64,000 nt of DNA from Selenomonadaceae bacterium (GCA_017553205.1 JAFZMV010000132.1:1-64000), one strand, 5' to 3'; positions 43,098 to 53,714 are shown, counted from the stretch's first letter. Translations and numbers: made by a program. Notes: generated from the sequence alone by a model not told the origin.

Positions 43098-43466
43098 TTA
43101 CAATACTTCCGGTGCGAGAGAAATTATTTTCATAAAATCTTTTTCGCGGAGTTCACGGGCAACAGGTCCAAAAATACGAGTTCCGCGAGGAGTTTTATCC
43201 TCCTTAATGAGAACTGCCGCATTTTCGTCAAAACGAATATAAGAACCGTCAGGACGACGAAGACCTTTGCGAGTACGAACAACTACAGCCTTTACAACGT
43301 CGCCTTTTTTAACCTGACCGCCGGGAGCGGCAGATTTTACGGACGCTACAATAATATCTCCGATATTTGCATAACGGCGAAAGGAACCGCCCAAAACTCT
43401 TATGCACATTAAATCTTTTGCACCGGTGTTGTCGGCAACATTCAGCATGGTTTGCTGTTGAATCAT
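43098..43466 (-). CDS. rplN: 50S ribosomal protein L14 (uL14)
   Basis: The protein has 122 residues and forms intersubunit bridges. [68 protein letters not shown] and the [20 protein letters not shown] end are canonical. ATG after GGAGGAAAGG. A sister-type repeat separates it from rpsQ and a heptamer element from rplX. Confidence 0.97.
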   Translation of the reverse strand: MIQQQTMLNVADNTGAKDLMCIRVLGGSFRRYANIGDIIVASVKSAAPGGQVKKGDVVKAVVVRTRKGLRRPDGSYIRFDENAAVLIKEDKTPRGTRIFGPVARELREKDFMKIISLAPEVL

Positions 43467-43490
43467 TGAAACCTTTCCTCCCTTCCTGTT

Positions 43491-43550
43491 TCTAGTGATT
43501 AGTTTCTAGTTTCGAGTCGTTAGTTTCTAGCCACTAACAGCTAACAACTA
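43491..43550. repeat. Sister-type inverted repeat, TTTCTAG heptamers (rplN-rpsQ)
   Basis: TCTAGTGATTAGTTTCTAGT and following units oppose CTAGCCACTAACAGCTAACA and the next bases. The last bases provide the rpsQ stop codon (TAG). Same architecture as the TTAGGAAT element, different unit. Confidence 0.7.
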
Positions 43551-43814
43551 TCTGGCTTTTTCTACGATTTTGACTAAACGCCAGCGTTTTTCTTTAGAGA
43601 GCGGACGCGTTTCCATAATAGAAACTTTATCACCGACATGTGCCTCTTCGTTTTCGTCGTGTGCTTTAAATTTAACGGTACGCTTTACGGATTTTTTGTA
43701 AAGTTTATGCTGAATAAGTTCTTCAATCGCAACGACGATCGTTTTCTGCATTTTATCGCTGACAACTTTACCGACGCGGACTTTACGCTCACCGCGTTTT
43801 TTCTCTTCGCTCAC
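43548..43814 (-). CDS. rpsQ: 30S ribosomal protein S17 (uS17)
   Basis: The 88-residue OB-fold protein binds helix 11 of 16S r[40 protein letters not shown] and the [28 protein letters not shown] end are canonical. Start GTG with GGGAGG upstream. Its stop is provided by a repeat. Upstream rpmC is separated by a short heptamer element. Confidence 0.97.
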   Translation of the reverse strand: MSEEKKRGERKVRVGKVVSDKMQKTIVVAIEELIQHKLYKKSVKRTVKFKAHDENEEAHVGDKVSIMETRPLSKEKRWRLVKIVEKAR

Positions 43815-43830
43815 GATAATCCTCCCTTCT

Positions 43831-43884
43831 TCAATTTGGAATTAGGAATTCTAATTCCCCATTTCTCATTCCACATTCCTAATC
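43831..43884. repeat. Heptamer-type intergenic inverted repeat (rpsQ-rpmC), partly coding
   Basis: TCAATTTGGAATTAGGAATT (43831-43850) opposes CTAATTCCCCATTTCTCATT and the next 14 bases (43851-43884). The far arm encodes the last residues and the stop of rpmC. Confidence 0.85.
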
Positions 43885-44072
43885 TTCAATTCATTCTCAC
43901 GCTGAATAGTTCTTACTTGAGCAATAGATTTTTTCACTTCGCGGAGACGCATAGGATTTTCCAACTGACCGGTAGCATGCTGAAAGCGGAGGTTGAAAAG
44001 TTCTTCCTTCAAAGATTGAAGCTTTTGAGTTTGTTCATCAGCACTCAAATCACGAATTTCATTAACCTTCAT
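43866..44072 (-). CDS. rpmC: 50S ribosomal protein L29 (uL29)
   Basis: The protein has 68 residues and lies at the exit-tunnel rim. [52 protein letters not shown] and ENEL are canonical. The final KIRNVE and the TGA stop are encoded by a heptamer repeat arm. ATG 44072 is preferred to GTG 44081, which lies inside the AAGGCGGTG ribosome-binding site. It overlaps the end of rplP by 11 nt. Confidence 0.96.
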   Translation of the reverse strand: MKVNEIRDLSADEQTQKLQSLKEELFNLRFQHATGQLENPMRLREVKKSIAQVRTIQRENELKIRNVE

Positions 44073-44610
44073 GAGCTTCACCGCCTTTTTCAGCTTCAGC
44101 CTCTGCCGCTATTTCTTTAGCTTCTTCGACAGCCGCAGTATGAGCAGCCTTTTTCGCGTCAGCCAAAGATTCATTAACGACAGGAACAAAAACATCGCCC
44201 TGACCTTCGTTTTCAATGAATTTAGTTTTGATGGGGAGTTTGTGACCGGCAAGACGCATAGCCTCAGCGGCGACTTCACGAGGAACGCCAGCCATTTCAA
44301 AGAGAACGCGACCGGGTTTAACAACAGCGACCCAATATTCCGGAGACCCTTTACCGCTGCCCATACGAGTTTCAGCAGGTTTAGCAGTGACAGGTTTATC
44401 AGGGAAAATTTTAATCCAAACTTGACCGCCGCGACGGATATAACGAGTCATAGCAATACGAGCAGCCTCAATTTGACGGTTAGTGATCCAAGCAGGTTCG
44501 AGAGCGACAAGACCGTACTGACCGTGAGCGATAGTATTACCGGAGTTGGCTTTACCTTTCATACGACCGCGGAACTGTTTACGGTATTTAACACGTTTAG
44601 GCATTAACAT
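44062..44610 (-). CDS. rplP: 50S ribosomal protein L16 (uL16) with acidic C-terminal extension
   Basis: L16 sits by the A site and 5S r[78 protein letters not shown] and HKLPIKTKF are canonical up to about residue 138. The protein then continues for about 44 more residues rich in Ala, Glu and Lys ([20 protein letters not shown]), against 144 residues in total for B. subtilis L16. The extension overlaps the rpmC start and ribosome-binding site. GGGAG precedes ATG. Confidence 0.96.
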   Translation of the reverse strand: MLMPKRVKYRKQFRGRMKGKANSGNTIAHGQYGLVALEPAWITNRQIEAARIAMTRYIRRGGQVWIKIFPDKPVTAKPAETRMGSGKGSPEYWVAVVKPGRVLFEMAGVPREVAAEAMRLAGHKLPIKTKFIENEGQGDVFVPVVNESLADAKKAAHTAAVEEAKEIAAEAEAEKGGEAHEG

Positions 44611-45285
44611 TTAAGCGACACTCCCTTCATCAGAATGAGTATCGGTTTTAAGTTTTCTTTCCGGGAGAATTTCGCCCTTGAAGATCCAGACTTTGACACC
44701 GATTCTGCCGTAAGTGGTATTAGCTTCAGCAAAGCCGTAATCAATATCGGCACGGAGAGTATGGAGAGGTATAGAGCCTTCGCGGTAAGATTCGGAGCGA
44801 GCAATTTCAGCACCGCCAAGACGACCGCTGCACATAATTTTGATACCTTTAGCACCGAGCCGCATAGTACGACCGACGGACTGTTTCATAGCACGACGGA
44901 AAGCGATTCTGCGTTCGAGTTGAGCGGCGATATTTTCAGCAACAAGAGTAGCGTCAAGATCGGGCTGACGAATTTCGTTGATGTTAATATCAAGACGTTT
45001 ATCGGTGAATTTTTTGAGTTTAGTTTTAATTTCTTCGATACCTGTACCGCCGCGACCGATAACCATACCGGGTTTGGCGGTGTGAATAGTCAATTTGAGA
45101 CGATTTTTAGATCTCTCGGTTTCAATACGGGAAACACCTGCGGGCATGAGCTGTTTTTTGAGTTCTTTGCGGATTTTAATATCTTCGTGAAGATTTTGAG
45201 CAAATTCTTTATCAGCGTACCACTTGGCATCCCAAGTTTTTACAATGCCCAGGCGTATTCCGTGCGGATTTACCTTCTGACCCAT
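44611..45285 (-). CDS. rpsC: 30S ribosomal protein S3 (uS3)
   Basis: The protein has 224 residues and forms the mRNA entry helicase with S4 and S5. [40 protein letters not shown] (KH domain), [21 protein letters not shown] and [25 protein letters not shown] are canonical. The stop is immediately followed by the rplP start (no spacer). AAAGGAGA lies before ATG. Confidence 0.97.
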   Translation of the reverse strand: MGQKVNPHGIRLGIVKTWDAKWYADKEFAQNLHEDIKIRKELKKQLMPAGVSRIETERSKNRLKLTIHTAKPGMVIGRGGTGIEEIKTKLKKFTDKRLDININEIRQPDLDATLVAENIAAQLERRIAFRRAMKQSVGRTMRLGAKGIKIMCSGRLGGAEIARSESYREGSIPLHTLRADIDYGFAEANTTYGRIGVKVWIFKGEILPERKLKTDTHSDEGSVA

Positions 45286-45313
45286 AAAATTTCTCCTTTC
45301 ATTAGAAATTTAA

Positions 45314-45661
45314 TTATTCTTCATTTTTTTCCGTAACCATAACGGTAATATGAGAAGTATGTTTCAAAATGCTGAAAGCCTGACCGCGAGAACGCGGGTG
45401 AATTCTTTTGAGCGTAGGACCCTGATCCACGAAACAAGTAGAAACAAAAAGTTTTTCGCTGTCCATATCGAAATTATTTTCAGCATTAGCGACAGCAGAC
45501 TTCAAAACTTTTTCGATAAATTTTGAGCCGCGTTTTGGCGTGAACTTCAAAATTGCGAAAGCGTCGGCGACATTTTTACCGCGAATCAAATTCATGACGA
45601 TGCGAACTTTACGCGGAGCAATTCTGACGAATTTTGCGACGGCTTTAACTTCTTTTGCCAC
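45314..45661 (-). CDS. rplV: 50S ribosomal protein L22 (uL22)
   Basis: The protein has 115 residues. Its beta-hairpin lines the exit tunnel. [56 protein letters not shown] and [23 protein letters not shown] are canonical. Start GTG with GGGGGGAGG upstream. A heptamer element lies between it and rpsS. Confidence 0.97.
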   Translation of the reverse strand: MAKEVKAVAKFVRIAPRKVRIVMNLIRGKNVADAFAILKFTPKRGSKFIEKVLKSAVANAENNFDMDSEKLFVSTCFVDQGPTLKRIHPRSRGQAFSILKHTSHITVMVTEKNEE

Positions 45662-45680
45662 GAGAAAACCTCCCCCCTAA

Positions 45681-45757
45681 CAATTTGGAATGTGGAATGA
45701 GGAGTTAGGAATTAAAGTTTGTAAAAATTCCCCATTCCTCCTTCCTCCTTCCACATT
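45681..45757. repeat. Heptamer-type intergenic inverted repeat (rplV-rpsS)
   Basis: CAATTTGGAATGTGGAATGA and following (45681-45714) opposes AATTCCCCATTCCTCCTTCC and the next bases (45726-45757), ending at the rpsS stop codon. Confidence 0.85.
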
Positions 45758-46037
45758 ATTTCAGTTTTGTTTTGCGTTCTTCCCCAGCGTGACCTTTAAA
45801 AGTTCTGGTGGGTGCAAATTCTCCGAGTTTATGACCGACCATATCTTCAGTGATATAGACGGGAACATGTTTTCTTCCGTCGTGAACAGCAATAGTATGA
45901 GTAATGAACGCAGGAAGAATTGTTGAACTGCGTGACCAAGTGCGGACAACTTTTTTATCATTAGCGACATTGAGAGCCTCAATTTTCTTCAAAAGTTTTT
46001 CTTCCACAAAAGGACCTTTTTTTACAGACCTTGACAA
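45756..46037 (-). CDS. rpsS: 30S ribosomal protein S19 (uS19)
   Basis: The protein has 93 residues and lies in the 30S head with S13. [31 protein letters not shown]-like [41 protein letters not shown] are canonical. Start TTG with GGAGG upstream. It follows rplB by 22 nt. C-terminus is directly followed by a repeat. Confidence 0.97.
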   Translation of the reverse strand: MSRSVKKGPFVEEKLLKKIEALNVANDKKVVRTWSRSSTILPAFITHTIAVHDGRKHVPVYITEDMVGHKLGEFAPTRTFKGHAGEERKTKLK

Positions 46038-46059
46038 TTTTTTATCCTCCCTCCGTCAA

Positions 46060-46884
46060 TTATTTACGACGACGAACAATAAGTTTATCAGACGCTTTTT
46101 TCTTGCGGGTCTTAGCACCCATAGCACATTTACCCCATTTAGTAACAGGATGTTTGCGACCGACCGGGCTGCGACCTTCACCACCGCCATGCGGATGGTC
46201 TACAGGGTTCATAACAACACCGCGGTTAGCAGGACGAATACCAAGCCAACGAGAGCGACCGGCTTTACCGATTGTTACATTTTCATGATCCAAATTTCCA
46301 ACCTGCCCGATTGATGCACGGCAGTTGATATGGATTTTGCGAACTTCACCGGAAGGCATGCGGATTGTCGCATAATTTCCTTCTTTAGCCATAAGCTGAG
46401 CCGCTGTACCAGCACTGCGAACCATCTGTCCGCCTTTGCCGATTTTCATTTCGATATTATGAATCATAGTACCGACAGGAATATTTTTCAACGGAAGAGC
46501 ATTACCGACTTTGATGTCAGCATCTGCACCTGACTCAACTTTATCTCCGACTTTCAAACCGTTAGGAGCAAGAATGTAACGTTTTTCACCGTCTGCATAA
46601 TTGAGAAGAGCAATTCTCGCACTACGGTTAGGATCATATTCAATCGTCGCAACTTTTGCTGGGATACCGTCTTTGTTGCGTTTGAAGTCAATAATTCTGT
46701 AACGGCGTTTATGTCCGCCGCCTTGATGCCGTACCGTTAATTTTCCCTGCTGATTTCTTCCGCCATGACTTTTCAACGGAGCAAGCAAAGATTTTTCCGG
46801 CTTGTCAGTCGTAATTTCGTCGAAAGTAGAACCTGTCATAAAACGACGACTGGGAGTATACGGCTTATATGATTTTATTCCCAC
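46060..46884 (-). CDS. rplB: 50S ribosomal protein L2 (uL2)
   Basis: The protein has 274 residues and is needed for subunit association and peptidyl transfer. [68 protein letters not shown] and the conserved [14 protein letters not shown] loop are present. GTG start with GGAGG upstream. It is 29 nt after rplW. Confidence 0.97.
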   Translation of the reverse strand: MGIKSYKPYTPSRRFMTGSTFDEITTDKPEKSLLAPLKSHGGRNQQGKLTVRHQGGGHKRRYRIIDFKRNKDGIPAKVATIEYDPNRSARIALLNYADGEKRYILAPNGLKVGDKVESGADADIKVGNALPLKNIPVGTMIHNIEMKIGKGGQMVRSAGTAAQLMAKEGNYATIRMPSGEVRKIHINCRASIGQVGNLDHENVTIGKAGRSRWLGIRPANRGVVMNPVDHPHGGGEGRSPVGRKHPVTKWGKCAMGAKTRKKKASDKLIVRRRK

Positions 46885-46913
46885 GCTTAAACCTCCTTCA
46901 TAAAAATTTTATT

Positions 46914-47195
46914 TTAAGCTGTGAAGAATTCAATAGTTTCACCGGGAGCAAGTTTGACAATCGCTTTTTTATAATCGGAGCGTTTGCCCTGAGTGCGTCC
47001 CATACGTTTCATTTTGCCTTTAACATTTACGGTGTTTACGTTTTCAACTTTGACATTGAAAATTTCTGCAACCGCGTCAGCAATCTGAATTTTATTCGCA
47101 CGCTTATCAACTACGAAAACATATTTTCCTTCTGCCATGAGTTCGGTGGTACGTTCGGTAATTTTCGGGCGGATTAAAATATCTCTTGCGTCCAT
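46914..47195 (-). CDS. rplW: 50S ribosomal protein L23 (uL23)
   Basis: The protein has 93 residues. It is the trigger-factor and SRP docking site at the exit tunnel. MDARDILIRPKITERTTELM, KYVFVVDKRANKIQIADAVAEIFNVKVENVNT and RTQGKRSDYKKAIVKLAPGETI are canonical. Its ATG overlaps the rplD stop by one base (TAATG), implying coupled translation. Confidence 0.97.
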   Translation of the reverse strand: MDARDILIRPKITERTTELMAEGKYVFVVDKRANKIQIADAVAEIFNVKVENVNTVNVKGKMKRMGRTQGKRSDYKKAIVKLAPGETIEFFTA

Positions 47196-47821
47196 TAAGC
47201 GTACACCTCCTCAATTTTTTCAACAGCGTCTTTCGTGAGGAAAAGTTTTTCGCAGTTGAGAATGTCATAGACGTTTAATTGCAATGCACTGATAGCTTTT
47301 GCATTTTGAAGATTGTTTGAAGAACGAGTAACATTTTCGATCAATTCTTTTGTGATGAAAAGTGCTTTGCAGTTATCAACGCCGAAAGTTTTTTGAAATT
47401 CTACAAATTTCTTTGTTTTCGGCTCTTCAAAATTCAAATTGTCCAGCACAACAATATTTTCGCTTTTAAGTTTATCGCTCAAAACGCATTTTAAAGCAAG
47501 TCTGCGTTGTTTTCTCGGCATTGTGAAAGCGTAAGAACGGGGATGCGGTCCAAAGATTGTACCGCCACCACGCCACAAAGGACTTCTGCGGGAACCGGCA
47601 CGAGCATGACCTGTGCCTTTCTGCCGCCAAGGTTTACGTCCGCCGCCACGAACCATGCCACGAGTTTTTGTAGCATGAGTTCCAAGACGACGCGAAGCCA
47701 GCTGCATAACAACTGCCTGATGAACAAGTCCTTCATTCATTTCTACATCAAAAATCTCTGAACTAAGTTCAATATCGCCGACTTTTGAATTATTCATATC
47801 GTATACCGCTAAAGTTGGCAT
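47195..47821 (-). CDS. rplD: 50S ribosomal protein L4 (uL4)
   Basis: The protein has 208 residues. L4 reaches into the tunnel and autoregulates the S10 operon in E. coli. GMVRGGGRKPWRQKGTGHARAGSRRSPLWRGGGTIFGP is the conserved tunnel loop; MPRKQRRLALKCVLSDKL follows. ATG 47821 is 10 nt after AAAGGAGG; the ATGs nearer the site are too close or upstream of it. Confidence 0.97.
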   Translation of the reverse strand: MPTLAVYDMNNSKVGDIELSSEIFDVEMNEGLVHQAVVMQLASRRLGTHATKTRGMVRGGGRKPWRQKGTGHARAGSRRSPLWRGGGTIFGPHPRSYAFTMPRKQRRLALKCVLSDKLKSENIVVLDNLNFEEPKTKKFVEFQKTFGVDNCKALFITKELIENVTRSSNNLQNAKAISALQLNVYDILNCEKLFLTKDAVEKIEEVYA

Positions 47822-47842
47822 CTGCGTCATTCCTCCTTTCAA

Positions 47843-48499
47843 TTATTTTTTGGAAACCTTTTTAGGTTTAACAGTTTCTCTGACAATGACAAAACCTTTT
47901 TTCGGTCCGGGAATTGCACCTTTAATCAGAATTAAATTTCTGTCTGCGTCAACTCTTACAACCGAAAGACGCTGAACAGTAGTTCTTACTCCGCCCATGC
48001 GTCCGGGTAATTTTTTGCCTTTGATAACACGTCCGCCGGGACCTGAAAGCATTGCTCCCGTTGAACCGGGTTCGCGGTGAGATTTTGAACCGTGACCCAT
48101 AGGACCTCTTGCAAAGTTGTGACGTTTAATACCGCCTGCAAAGCCTTTACCTTTAGAAGTTCCGATAACGTCCACCAAATCTCCTGCCGCAAAAATATCA
48201 ACGCCGATTGTATCTCCGACTTTAAATTCTGATTCAGAATCAAGACGAATTTCACGGATATATTTAACAGCTTTTACTCCGGCTTTTTCAAACTGACCTT
48301 TCATCGGCTTATTAACATGAGTATCTTTAATTTCGCCGAAACCAATTTGAACTCCGTAGTAACCGTCAGTATCTACAGTTTTGTTACGAATGACAACATT
48401 ATTGCCACTCTCAACAACAGTTACAGGAATAACTTGACCGTCTTCAGTAAAAATTTGAGTCATACCAAGTTTAATTCCCAAAATAGTTTTTTTCGCCAA
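47843..48499 (-). CDS. rplC: 50S ribosomal protein L3 (uL3)
   Basis: The protein has 218 residues and initiates 50S assembly. KTILGIKLGMTQIFTEDGQVIPVTVVE, GTSKGKGFAGGIKRHNFARGPMGHGSKSHREPGSTG and GRMGGVRTTVQRLSVVRVD are canonical. Start TTG with GGAGGTG upstream. It follows rpsJ by 18 nt. Confidence 0.97.
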   Translation of the reverse strand: MAKKTILGIKLGMTQIFTEDGQVIPVTVVESGNNVVIRNKTVDTDGYYGVQIGFGEIKDTHVNKPMKGQFEKAGVKAVKYIREIRLDSESEFKVGDTIGVDIFAAGDLVDVIGTSKGKGFAGGIKRHNFARGPMGHGSKSHREPGSTGAMLSGPGGRVIKGKKLPGRMGGVRTTVQRLSVVRVDADRNLILIKGAIPGPKKGFVIVRETVKPKKVSKK

Positions 48500-48517
48500 T
48501 GCTTACACCTCCCCGCA

Positions 48518-48835
48518 TTAAAGTTTTAACTCAATATTGACTCCTGCAGGCAAATCAAGGCGAATGAGTGCATCAACCGTCTTTTGATTCGGCTGGAGAA
48601 TGTCAATAAGTCTTTTGTGAGTTCTCATCTCAAACTGTTCACGCGAATCTTTATTGACGTGCGGTGAACGGAGAATGGTGTAAATACTTTTTTCAGTCGG
48701 CAAGGGTACGGGACCAGAAACTTTTGCACCGGTTTTGCGAGCAGTTTCAACAATTTTTGCCACACTCTGATCTAAGGCTTTATGATCGTAAGCCTTTAAA
48801 CGAATACGAATTTTTTTGTCTTGTTTTTGTGGCAA
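48518..48835 (-). CDS. rpsJ: 30S ribosomal protein S10 (uS10)
   Basis: The protein has 105 residues. Besides its ribosomal role, S10 (NusE) binds NusB in antitermination. [41 protein letters not shown] and [31 protein letters not shown] are canonical. Start TTG (PQKQDKK) with AAGGGGGA upstream. It follows tuf in the operon; two different repeat elements fill the 283-nt spacer. Confidence 0.97.
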   Translation of the reverse strand: MPQKQDKKIRIRLKAYDHKALDQSVAKIVETARKTGAKVSGPVPLPTEKSIYTILRSPHVNKDSREQFEMRTHKRLIDILQPNQKTVDALIRLDLPAGVNIELKL

Positions 48836-48908
48836 TTTATTTTCCCCCTTATTCGACGGCTTTTTAAATTAAGACCGCCGTTGACAGTTCCCTTGAATAT
48901 AATGAGGA

Positions 48909-48982
48909 CTTAGGAATCAATTCGATTTAGAATTAGCAGTTAGGAGTTAAAATTCCTCATTCCTAATTCCAAATTCCTAATT
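48909..48982. repeat. Heptamer-type intergenic inverted repeat (rpsJ-tuf)
   Basis: CTTAGGAATCAATTCGATTT and following (48909-48950) opposes AATTCCTCATTCCTAATTCC and the next bases (48951-48982). Confidence 0.8.
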
Positions 48983-49013
48983 CATTCAAGCCATCTGCCA
49001 TATTGCAGTAAAA

Positions 49014-49115
49014 ATAGGAGCTAGATTTTAGGGGATAGGGGCTAGAGAAAAACTCTAACCCCTAACTGAAATTAATTTCCCTAACCCCTAGTTCCTAATT
49101 TCTATTTCCTATTTT
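49014..49115. repeat. Sister-type inverted repeat, TAGGGG units (rpsJ-tuf)
   Basis: ATAGGAGCTAGATTTTAGGG and GATAGGGGCTAGAG oppose CTCTAACCCCTAAC and CCCTAACCCCTAGTTCCTAA. It lies directly after the tuf stop codon. The base unit differs from the TTAGGAAT element but the plan is the same. Confidence 0.7.
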
Positions 49116-49118
49116 AAA

Positions 49119-50321
49119 TTATTCGTTGATGTCGATAACGCGACCCGAACCGACTGTATGACCGCCTTCACGAATAGCGAAGAGCAAGCCTTTTTCAATA
49201 GCGATCGGAGTGATGAGTTCAACGTCCATTTCGATATGGTCGCCAGGCATACACATTTCAGCAGCATTGCCGTTAGTGTCTTTCAAGTTACCGACTACGC
49301 CTGTAACGTCAGTTGTACGGAAGTAGAACTGCGGGCGATAGTTTGCAAAGAACGGAGTATGACGACCGCCTTCTTCTTTGGTAAGAACATAAACCTGAGC
49401 TTTGAATTTTGTATGCGGATGAATTGTGCCGGGTTTTGCAAGAACTTGACCGCGTTCAATTTCTTTACGATCTACGCCGCGAAGGAGTACGCCGACGTTG
49501 TCGCCTGCAACTGCACTGTCAAGCAATTTACGGAACATTTCAATACCGGTAGCAACAGTTTTTCTCGGTTCATCCATAAGTCCGACGATTTCAACAGGAT
49601 CGTTAAGTTTCAATTCGCCACGTTCAACACGACCGGTAGCAACTGTTCCACGACCTGTGATTGTGAAAACGTCTTCAACAGGCATTAAGAAAGGTTTATC
49701 GGTGTCGCGGGTAGGAGTAGGAATGTAAGCATCAACTTCATCAAGAAGTTTCATGATGTTTGCTTCCTGTTCTTTGTCGCCTTCAAGAGCTTTCAAAGCG
49801 GAACCTGCAACGATAGGAATATCATCACCGGGGAATTCGTATTTGCTGAGAAGTTCACGAACTTCCATTTCAACCAATTCGAGAAGTTCAGGATCGTCAA
49901 CCTGATCAACTTTGTTCAAGAAAACAACGATTGCAGGAACACCAACCTGACGAGCAAGAAGGATATGTTCACGAGTCTGAGGCATAGGACCATCAGAAGC
50001 AGCAACAACCAAAATTGCACCGTCCATCTGAGCAGCACCGGTGATCATGTTTTTGATATAGTCAGCGTGACCCGGGCAGTCAACGTGTGCATAGTGACGT
50101 TTGTCAGTTTCATACTCAACGTGTGCAGTGTTGATTGTAATACCGCGTTCACGTTCTTCAGGAGCCTTATCAATATTTTCATAAGACTCATATTTTGCAA
50201 AGCCTTTAGCCGCCAAAACTTTTGTAATAGCAGCTGTCAAAGTTGTTTTACCGTGATCGATATGACCGATTGTACCAATATTAACGTGGGGTTTACTGCG
50301 GTCAAATTTCTGTTTTGCCAT
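49119..50321 (-). CDS. tuf: Elongation factor Tu
   Basis: The 400-residue GTPase delivers aminoacyl-tRNA. [32 protein letters not shown] (G1), [29 protein letters not shown] and [12 protein letters not shown] are canonical; GHIDHGK carries Ile where most have Val. ATG 50321 follows AGGAGTG; the longer ORF to 50378 only translates an upstream repeat. A single tuf copy is seen. Confidence 0.97.
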   Translation of the reverse strand: MAKQKFDRSKPHVNIGTIGHIDHGKTTLTAAITKVLAAKGFAKYESYENIDKAPEERERGITINTAHVEYETDKRHYAHVDCPGHADYIKNMITGAAQMDGAILVVAASDGPMPQTREHILLARQVGVPAIVVFLNKVDQVDDPELLELVEMEVRELLSKYEFPGDDIPIVAGSALKALEGDKEQEANIMKLLDEVDAYIPTPTRDTDKPFLMPVEDVFTITGRGTVATGRVERGELKLNDPVEIVGLMDEPRKTVATGIEMFRKLLDSAVAGDNVGVLLRGVDRKEIERGQVLAKPGTIHPHTKFKAQVYVLTKEEGGRHTPFFANYRPQFYFRTTDVTGVVGNLKDTNGNAAEMCMPGDHIEMDVELITPIAIEKGLLFAIREGGHTVGSGRVIDINE

Positions 50322-50346
50322 TAAATAACACTCCTCTTTCAAATGA

Positions 50347-50465
50347 GTAATTAGGAATGTGGAATTTGGAATGAACATTCCTAATCAGTAAAACTTTAAT
50401 TTTTTATTTCAATTTGCAATTTATAATCTGAAACAATTCCTCATTTCACACTATAAATTTCTAAT
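50347..50465. repeat. Heptamer-type intergenic repeat (tuf-fusA)
   Basis: TAATTAGGAATGTGGAATTT and on (50347-50372), with ATTCCTAATCA close after, faces AATTCCTCATTTCACACTAT and AAATTTCTAATT (50435-50465). It fills most of the 150-nt spacer. Arms are more diverged than in other copies. Confidence 0.75.
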
Positions 50466-50471
50466 TAAAAT

Positions 50472-52547
50472 CTACTCACCTTTGTTTCTCGCAACAATAG
50501 CTTCAGCAATAGTTTTCGGAACTTCATCATAATGGGAAACTTCCATAGAGTAGTTTCCGCGTCCTTGAGTTTTAGATCTCAATTCTGTAGCGTAACCGAA
50601 CATTTCAGAAAGCGGGACGAATCCGCGAATAATCTGAGCTCCGTTTTGAGGTTCCATTCCTTCAATCTTGCCGCGTCTTGAGTTCAAGTCACCGATAACA
50701 TCGCCCATGTATTCTTCAGGGACGGTAACTTCAACTTTTACATACGGTTCAAGCAGAACAGGTTTAGCTTTTTCAGCCGCTGCTTTGAACGCGATAGAGC
50801 CTGCAATTTTGAATGCCGCCTCACTTGAGTCGACTTCATGGAAACTTCCGTCATATACAACGGCTTTAACGTCAACCATTGGATAACCTGCAAGAACGCC
50901 GTTTTCCATAGCCTGACGAACACCCGCCTCAATCGGATTGATATATTCTTTCGGGATTACGCCACCGACGATTTTGCTTTCAAACTCGAAACCTTTGCCG
51001 ACTTCATTCGGGAAGATTTCCAGCCAGCAATGACCGTACTGACCATGACCGCCCGACTGTCTGACAAATTTACCTTCAGCTTTGGAACTCTTGCGAATTG
51101 TTTCACGATATGCAACTTGAGGTTCGCCGACTTTACAGTCAACTTTGAACTCGCGTAACATTCTGTCAACAATAATCTGCAAATGAAGTTCGCCCATTCC
51201 CGAAATGATAACCTGTCCTGTTTCGGCATCTGTACGGACTTTAAAAGTCGGATCTTCTTCGGCAAGTTTTTGGAGAGCAACGCCCATTTTATCCTGATCG
51301 TTTTTAGTAGCAGGTTCAACCGCGACTGAAATAACAGGTTCAGGGAATTCCATTGACTCCAAAATAATCGGTCTGCTTTCGTCGCAGAGCGTATCGCCTG
51401 TAGTAGTATCTTTCAGACCGACAGCCGCCGCAATATCTCCGCTGTAAACTGCGTCGATTTCTTTGCGGTTATTCGCATGCATCTGCAAAATTCTTCCGAT
51501 ACGTTCTTTTTTGCCTTTTGTCGAGTTGTAGACGTAAGAACCTGATTTAAGAACTCCGGAATAAACTCTGAAGAATGCCAGCTTACCGACATAAGGATCA
51601 GTCATGATTTTAAATGCGAGTGCGGAAAAAGGTTCTTCATCACTTGCGGGACGTGAATCTTCTTCGCCGTCGGGTTTAACGCCTTGAATTGCAGGAATAT
51701 CGGTAGGAGCAGGCATATAATCGACAATCGCATCAAGCAAAGGCTGAACACCGCGATTTTTATAGGACGTACCGCAGACAACAGGTGTCATATTACAATC
51801 AAGTGTAGCTCTGCGGATAACGGCTTTTATTTCATCAACGGTGACTTCTTCGCCACCGAGATATTTTTCCATAAAGTCGTCGTCCTGTTCGGCACATGCC
51901 TCAAGCAATTTATCATGATAATCCTGTGCCATTTCTTTGAGTTCTTCAGGGATTTCAATCTCGTCAGCAACTTTTCCGAGATCGTCTTCATAGACAATCG
52001 CTTCCATTTTAACGAGGTCGATAATTCCCTTGAATGTATCTTCGGAACCGATAGGCAGTTGAATCGGCACGGCATTTGTTTTAAGTCTGTCACGCATCAT
52101 TTGAATGACGTGATAGAAGTCTGCACCTGTAATGTCCATTTTGTTGACATAAGCCATACGAGGAACATTATAGCGTTCAGCCTGCCGCCAAACTGTTTCT
52201 GTCTGCGGTTCAACTCCGCCGCGTGCCGTCAAAATTGCAACAGCACCATCCAGAACTCTCAAAGATCTTTCAACTTCTACAGTGAAGTCAACGTGACCGG
52301 GTGTGTCAATGATGTTGATTCGATGTTCTTTCCAGAAACAAGTTGTAGCCGCAGAAGTAATTGTGATTCCGCGTTCCTGTTCCTGAACCATCCAGTCCAT
52401 TGTCGCCGCACCGTCATGAACTTCACCAATTTTATGATTTATTCCCGTGTAAAAAAGTATGCGCTCTGTTGTTGTCGTTTTACCGGCATCAATGTGCGCC
52501 ATAATTCCTATGTTACGAGTTTTTTCTAACGAAATCTCTCTTGACAC
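50472..52547 (-). CDS. fusA: Elongation factor G
   Basis: The 691-residue translocase has all five domains. [26 protein letters not shown] (G1), [35 protein letters not shown] and [10 protein letters not shown] are canonical, as is domain IV with [16 protein letters not shown]. Start GTG with GGGAG 11 nt upstream. Positioned between rpsG and tuf as in the classic str operon. Confidence 0.97.
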   Translation of the reverse strand: MSREISLEKTRNIGIMAHIDAGKTTTTERILFYTGINHKIGEVHDGAATMDWMVQEQERGITITSAATTCFWKEHRINIIDTPGHVDFTVEVERSLRVLDGAVAILTARGGVEPQTETVWRQAERYNVPRMAYVNKMDITGADFYHVIQMMRDRLKTNAVPIQLPIGSEDTFKGIIDLVKMEAIVYEDDLGKVADEIEIPEELKEMAQDYHDKLLEACAEQDDDFMEKYLGGEEVTVDEIKAVIRRATLDCNMTPVVCGTSYKNRGVQPLLDAIVDYMPAPTDIPAIQGVKPDGEEDSRPASDEEPFSALAFKIMTDPYVGKLAFFRVYSGVLKSGSYVYNSTKGKKERIGRILQMHANNRKEIDAVYSGDIAAAVGLKDTTTGDTLCDESRPIILESMEFPEPVISVAVEPATKNDQDKMGVALQKLAEEDPTFKVRTDAETGQVIISGMGELHLQIIVDRMLREFKVDCKVGEPQVAYRETIRKSSKAEGKFVRQSGGHGQYGHCWLEIFPNEVGKGFEFESKIVGGVIPKEYINPIEAGVRQAMENGVLAGYPMVDVKAVVYDGSFHEVDSSEAAFKIAGSIAFKAAAEKAKPVLLEPYVKVEVTVPEEYMGDVIGDLNSRRGKIEGMEPQNGAQIIRGFVPLSEMFGYATELRSKTQGRGNYSMEVSHYDEVPKTIAEAIVARNKGE

Positions 52548-52570
52548 TTTGAAAAAAACTCCCTTTTAAT

Positions 52571-52652
52571 AATTTGGAATTTGGATTTAGGAATCATGAA
52601 TTACGAATTGAGTTTCTTTCATTCCTCATTCCCCACTCCACATTCCTAATTA
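52571..52652. repeat. Heptamer-type intergenic inverted repeat (fusA-rpsG)
   Basis: AATTTGGAATTTGGATTTAG and on (52571-52610) opposes ATTCCTCATTCCCCACTCCA and the next bases (52621-52652), ending near the rpsG stop codon. Confidence 0.85.
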
Positions 52653-52657
52653 CCAAT

Positions 52658-53128
<471 letters not shown>

Positions 53129-53156
53129 TTACTGTTGCCTCCCTTTTAGCCATTGA

Positions 53157-53540
53157 TTATTTTTTCTTCGGTTTAGCTTTCTTTGCACCGTATTTGGAGC
53201 GGGACTGATTTCTGTCCTGAACTCCTGCGGTATCAAGTGAGCCGCGAATGATATGATAACGGACACCGGGCAAGTCTTTTACACGGCCTCCGCGAATCAA
53301 AACAACGCTATGCTCCTGCAAATTATGTCCTATTCCCGGAATGTATGCGGTAACCTCAATGGCGTTAGTCAAACGAACACGAGCAACTTTACGAAGAGCA
53401 GAGTTCGGTTTTTTAGGTGTCGTTGTGTAAACACGAGTGCAGACACCACGTTTTTGAGGACATTCTTTCAGAGCCGGTGCAGTAGATTTTTCAACAGCAC
53501 TTTGACGGCTTTTTCTAACTAACTGATTTATGGTCGGCAT
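53157..53540 (-). CDS. rpsL: 30S ribosomal protein S12 (uS12)
   Basis: The protein has 127 residues and monitors codon-anticodon pairing. [36 protein letters not shown] and [19 protein letters not shown] are canonical. The two lysines whose change gives streptomycin resistance (TPKKPNS and GRVKDLPG) are unaltered. ATG 53540 has AAAGGAGGTG upstream. First gene of the str-S10-spc-alpha transcript; rpoBC and an L7Ae-like gene, often just upstream, are not here. Confidence 0.97.
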   Translation of the reverse strand: MPTINQLVRKSRQSAVEKSTAPALKECPQKRGVCTRVYTTTPKKPNSALRKVARVRLTNAIEVTAYIPGIGHNLQEHSVVLIRGGRVKDLPGVRYHIIRGSLDTAGVQDRNQSRSKYGAKKAKPKKK

Positions 53541-53591
53541 ACATTCACCTCCTTTCAAAATTTCAACCTTGTCTTTCTCAAAACGTGTGCA

Positions 53592-53620
53592 ATATTAACA
53601 CCGCCAAAAATTCTTGTCAA
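53592..53620 (-). promoter_or_regulatory. Consensus sigma-A promoter of the ribosomal super-operon
   Basis: On the minus strand a perfect TTGACA (53615-53620) and TAATAT (53592-53597) are separated by exactly 17 nt. They lie about 50 nt upstream of the rpsL ATG. This is the strongest promoter-like sequence in the window. AT-rich DNA upstream (to 53714) could serve as an UP element. Confidence 0.88.
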
Positions 53621-53714
53621 TACTTATTTTTTCGCCGTTTTTCATTCACAATTTTTCTAGACGTAAATTTTGCATAAAAACGAAAAAATAAAAAATTTCG
53701 CCTGAACTTTTTTT

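Noticed and set aside
48836-48908. L4-type autoregulatory leader before rpsJ
   Set aside because: The GACGGC/GCCGTC pairing here is short and lacks the E. coli S10-leader layout; rpsJ is internal to a longer transcript.
50322-50378. N-terminally extended EF-Tu
   Set aside because: The extra 19 codons translate an intergenic repeat and contain the ribosome-binding site; the ATG at 50321 gives the standard start. Unlike adk, no ribosome-binding site lies before the longer form.
51684-52529. 281-codon plus-strand ORF opposite fusA
   Set aside because: It is a shadow of a confidently assigned gene, Cys/Phe/Asn-rich, without a ribosome-binding site. The same holds for antisense ORFs opposite rpsC, rplP, tuf and rpoA.
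53157-53540. Possible streptomycin-resistance substitutions in S12
   Set aside because: The lysines in TPKKPNS and GRVKDLPG are unchanged.
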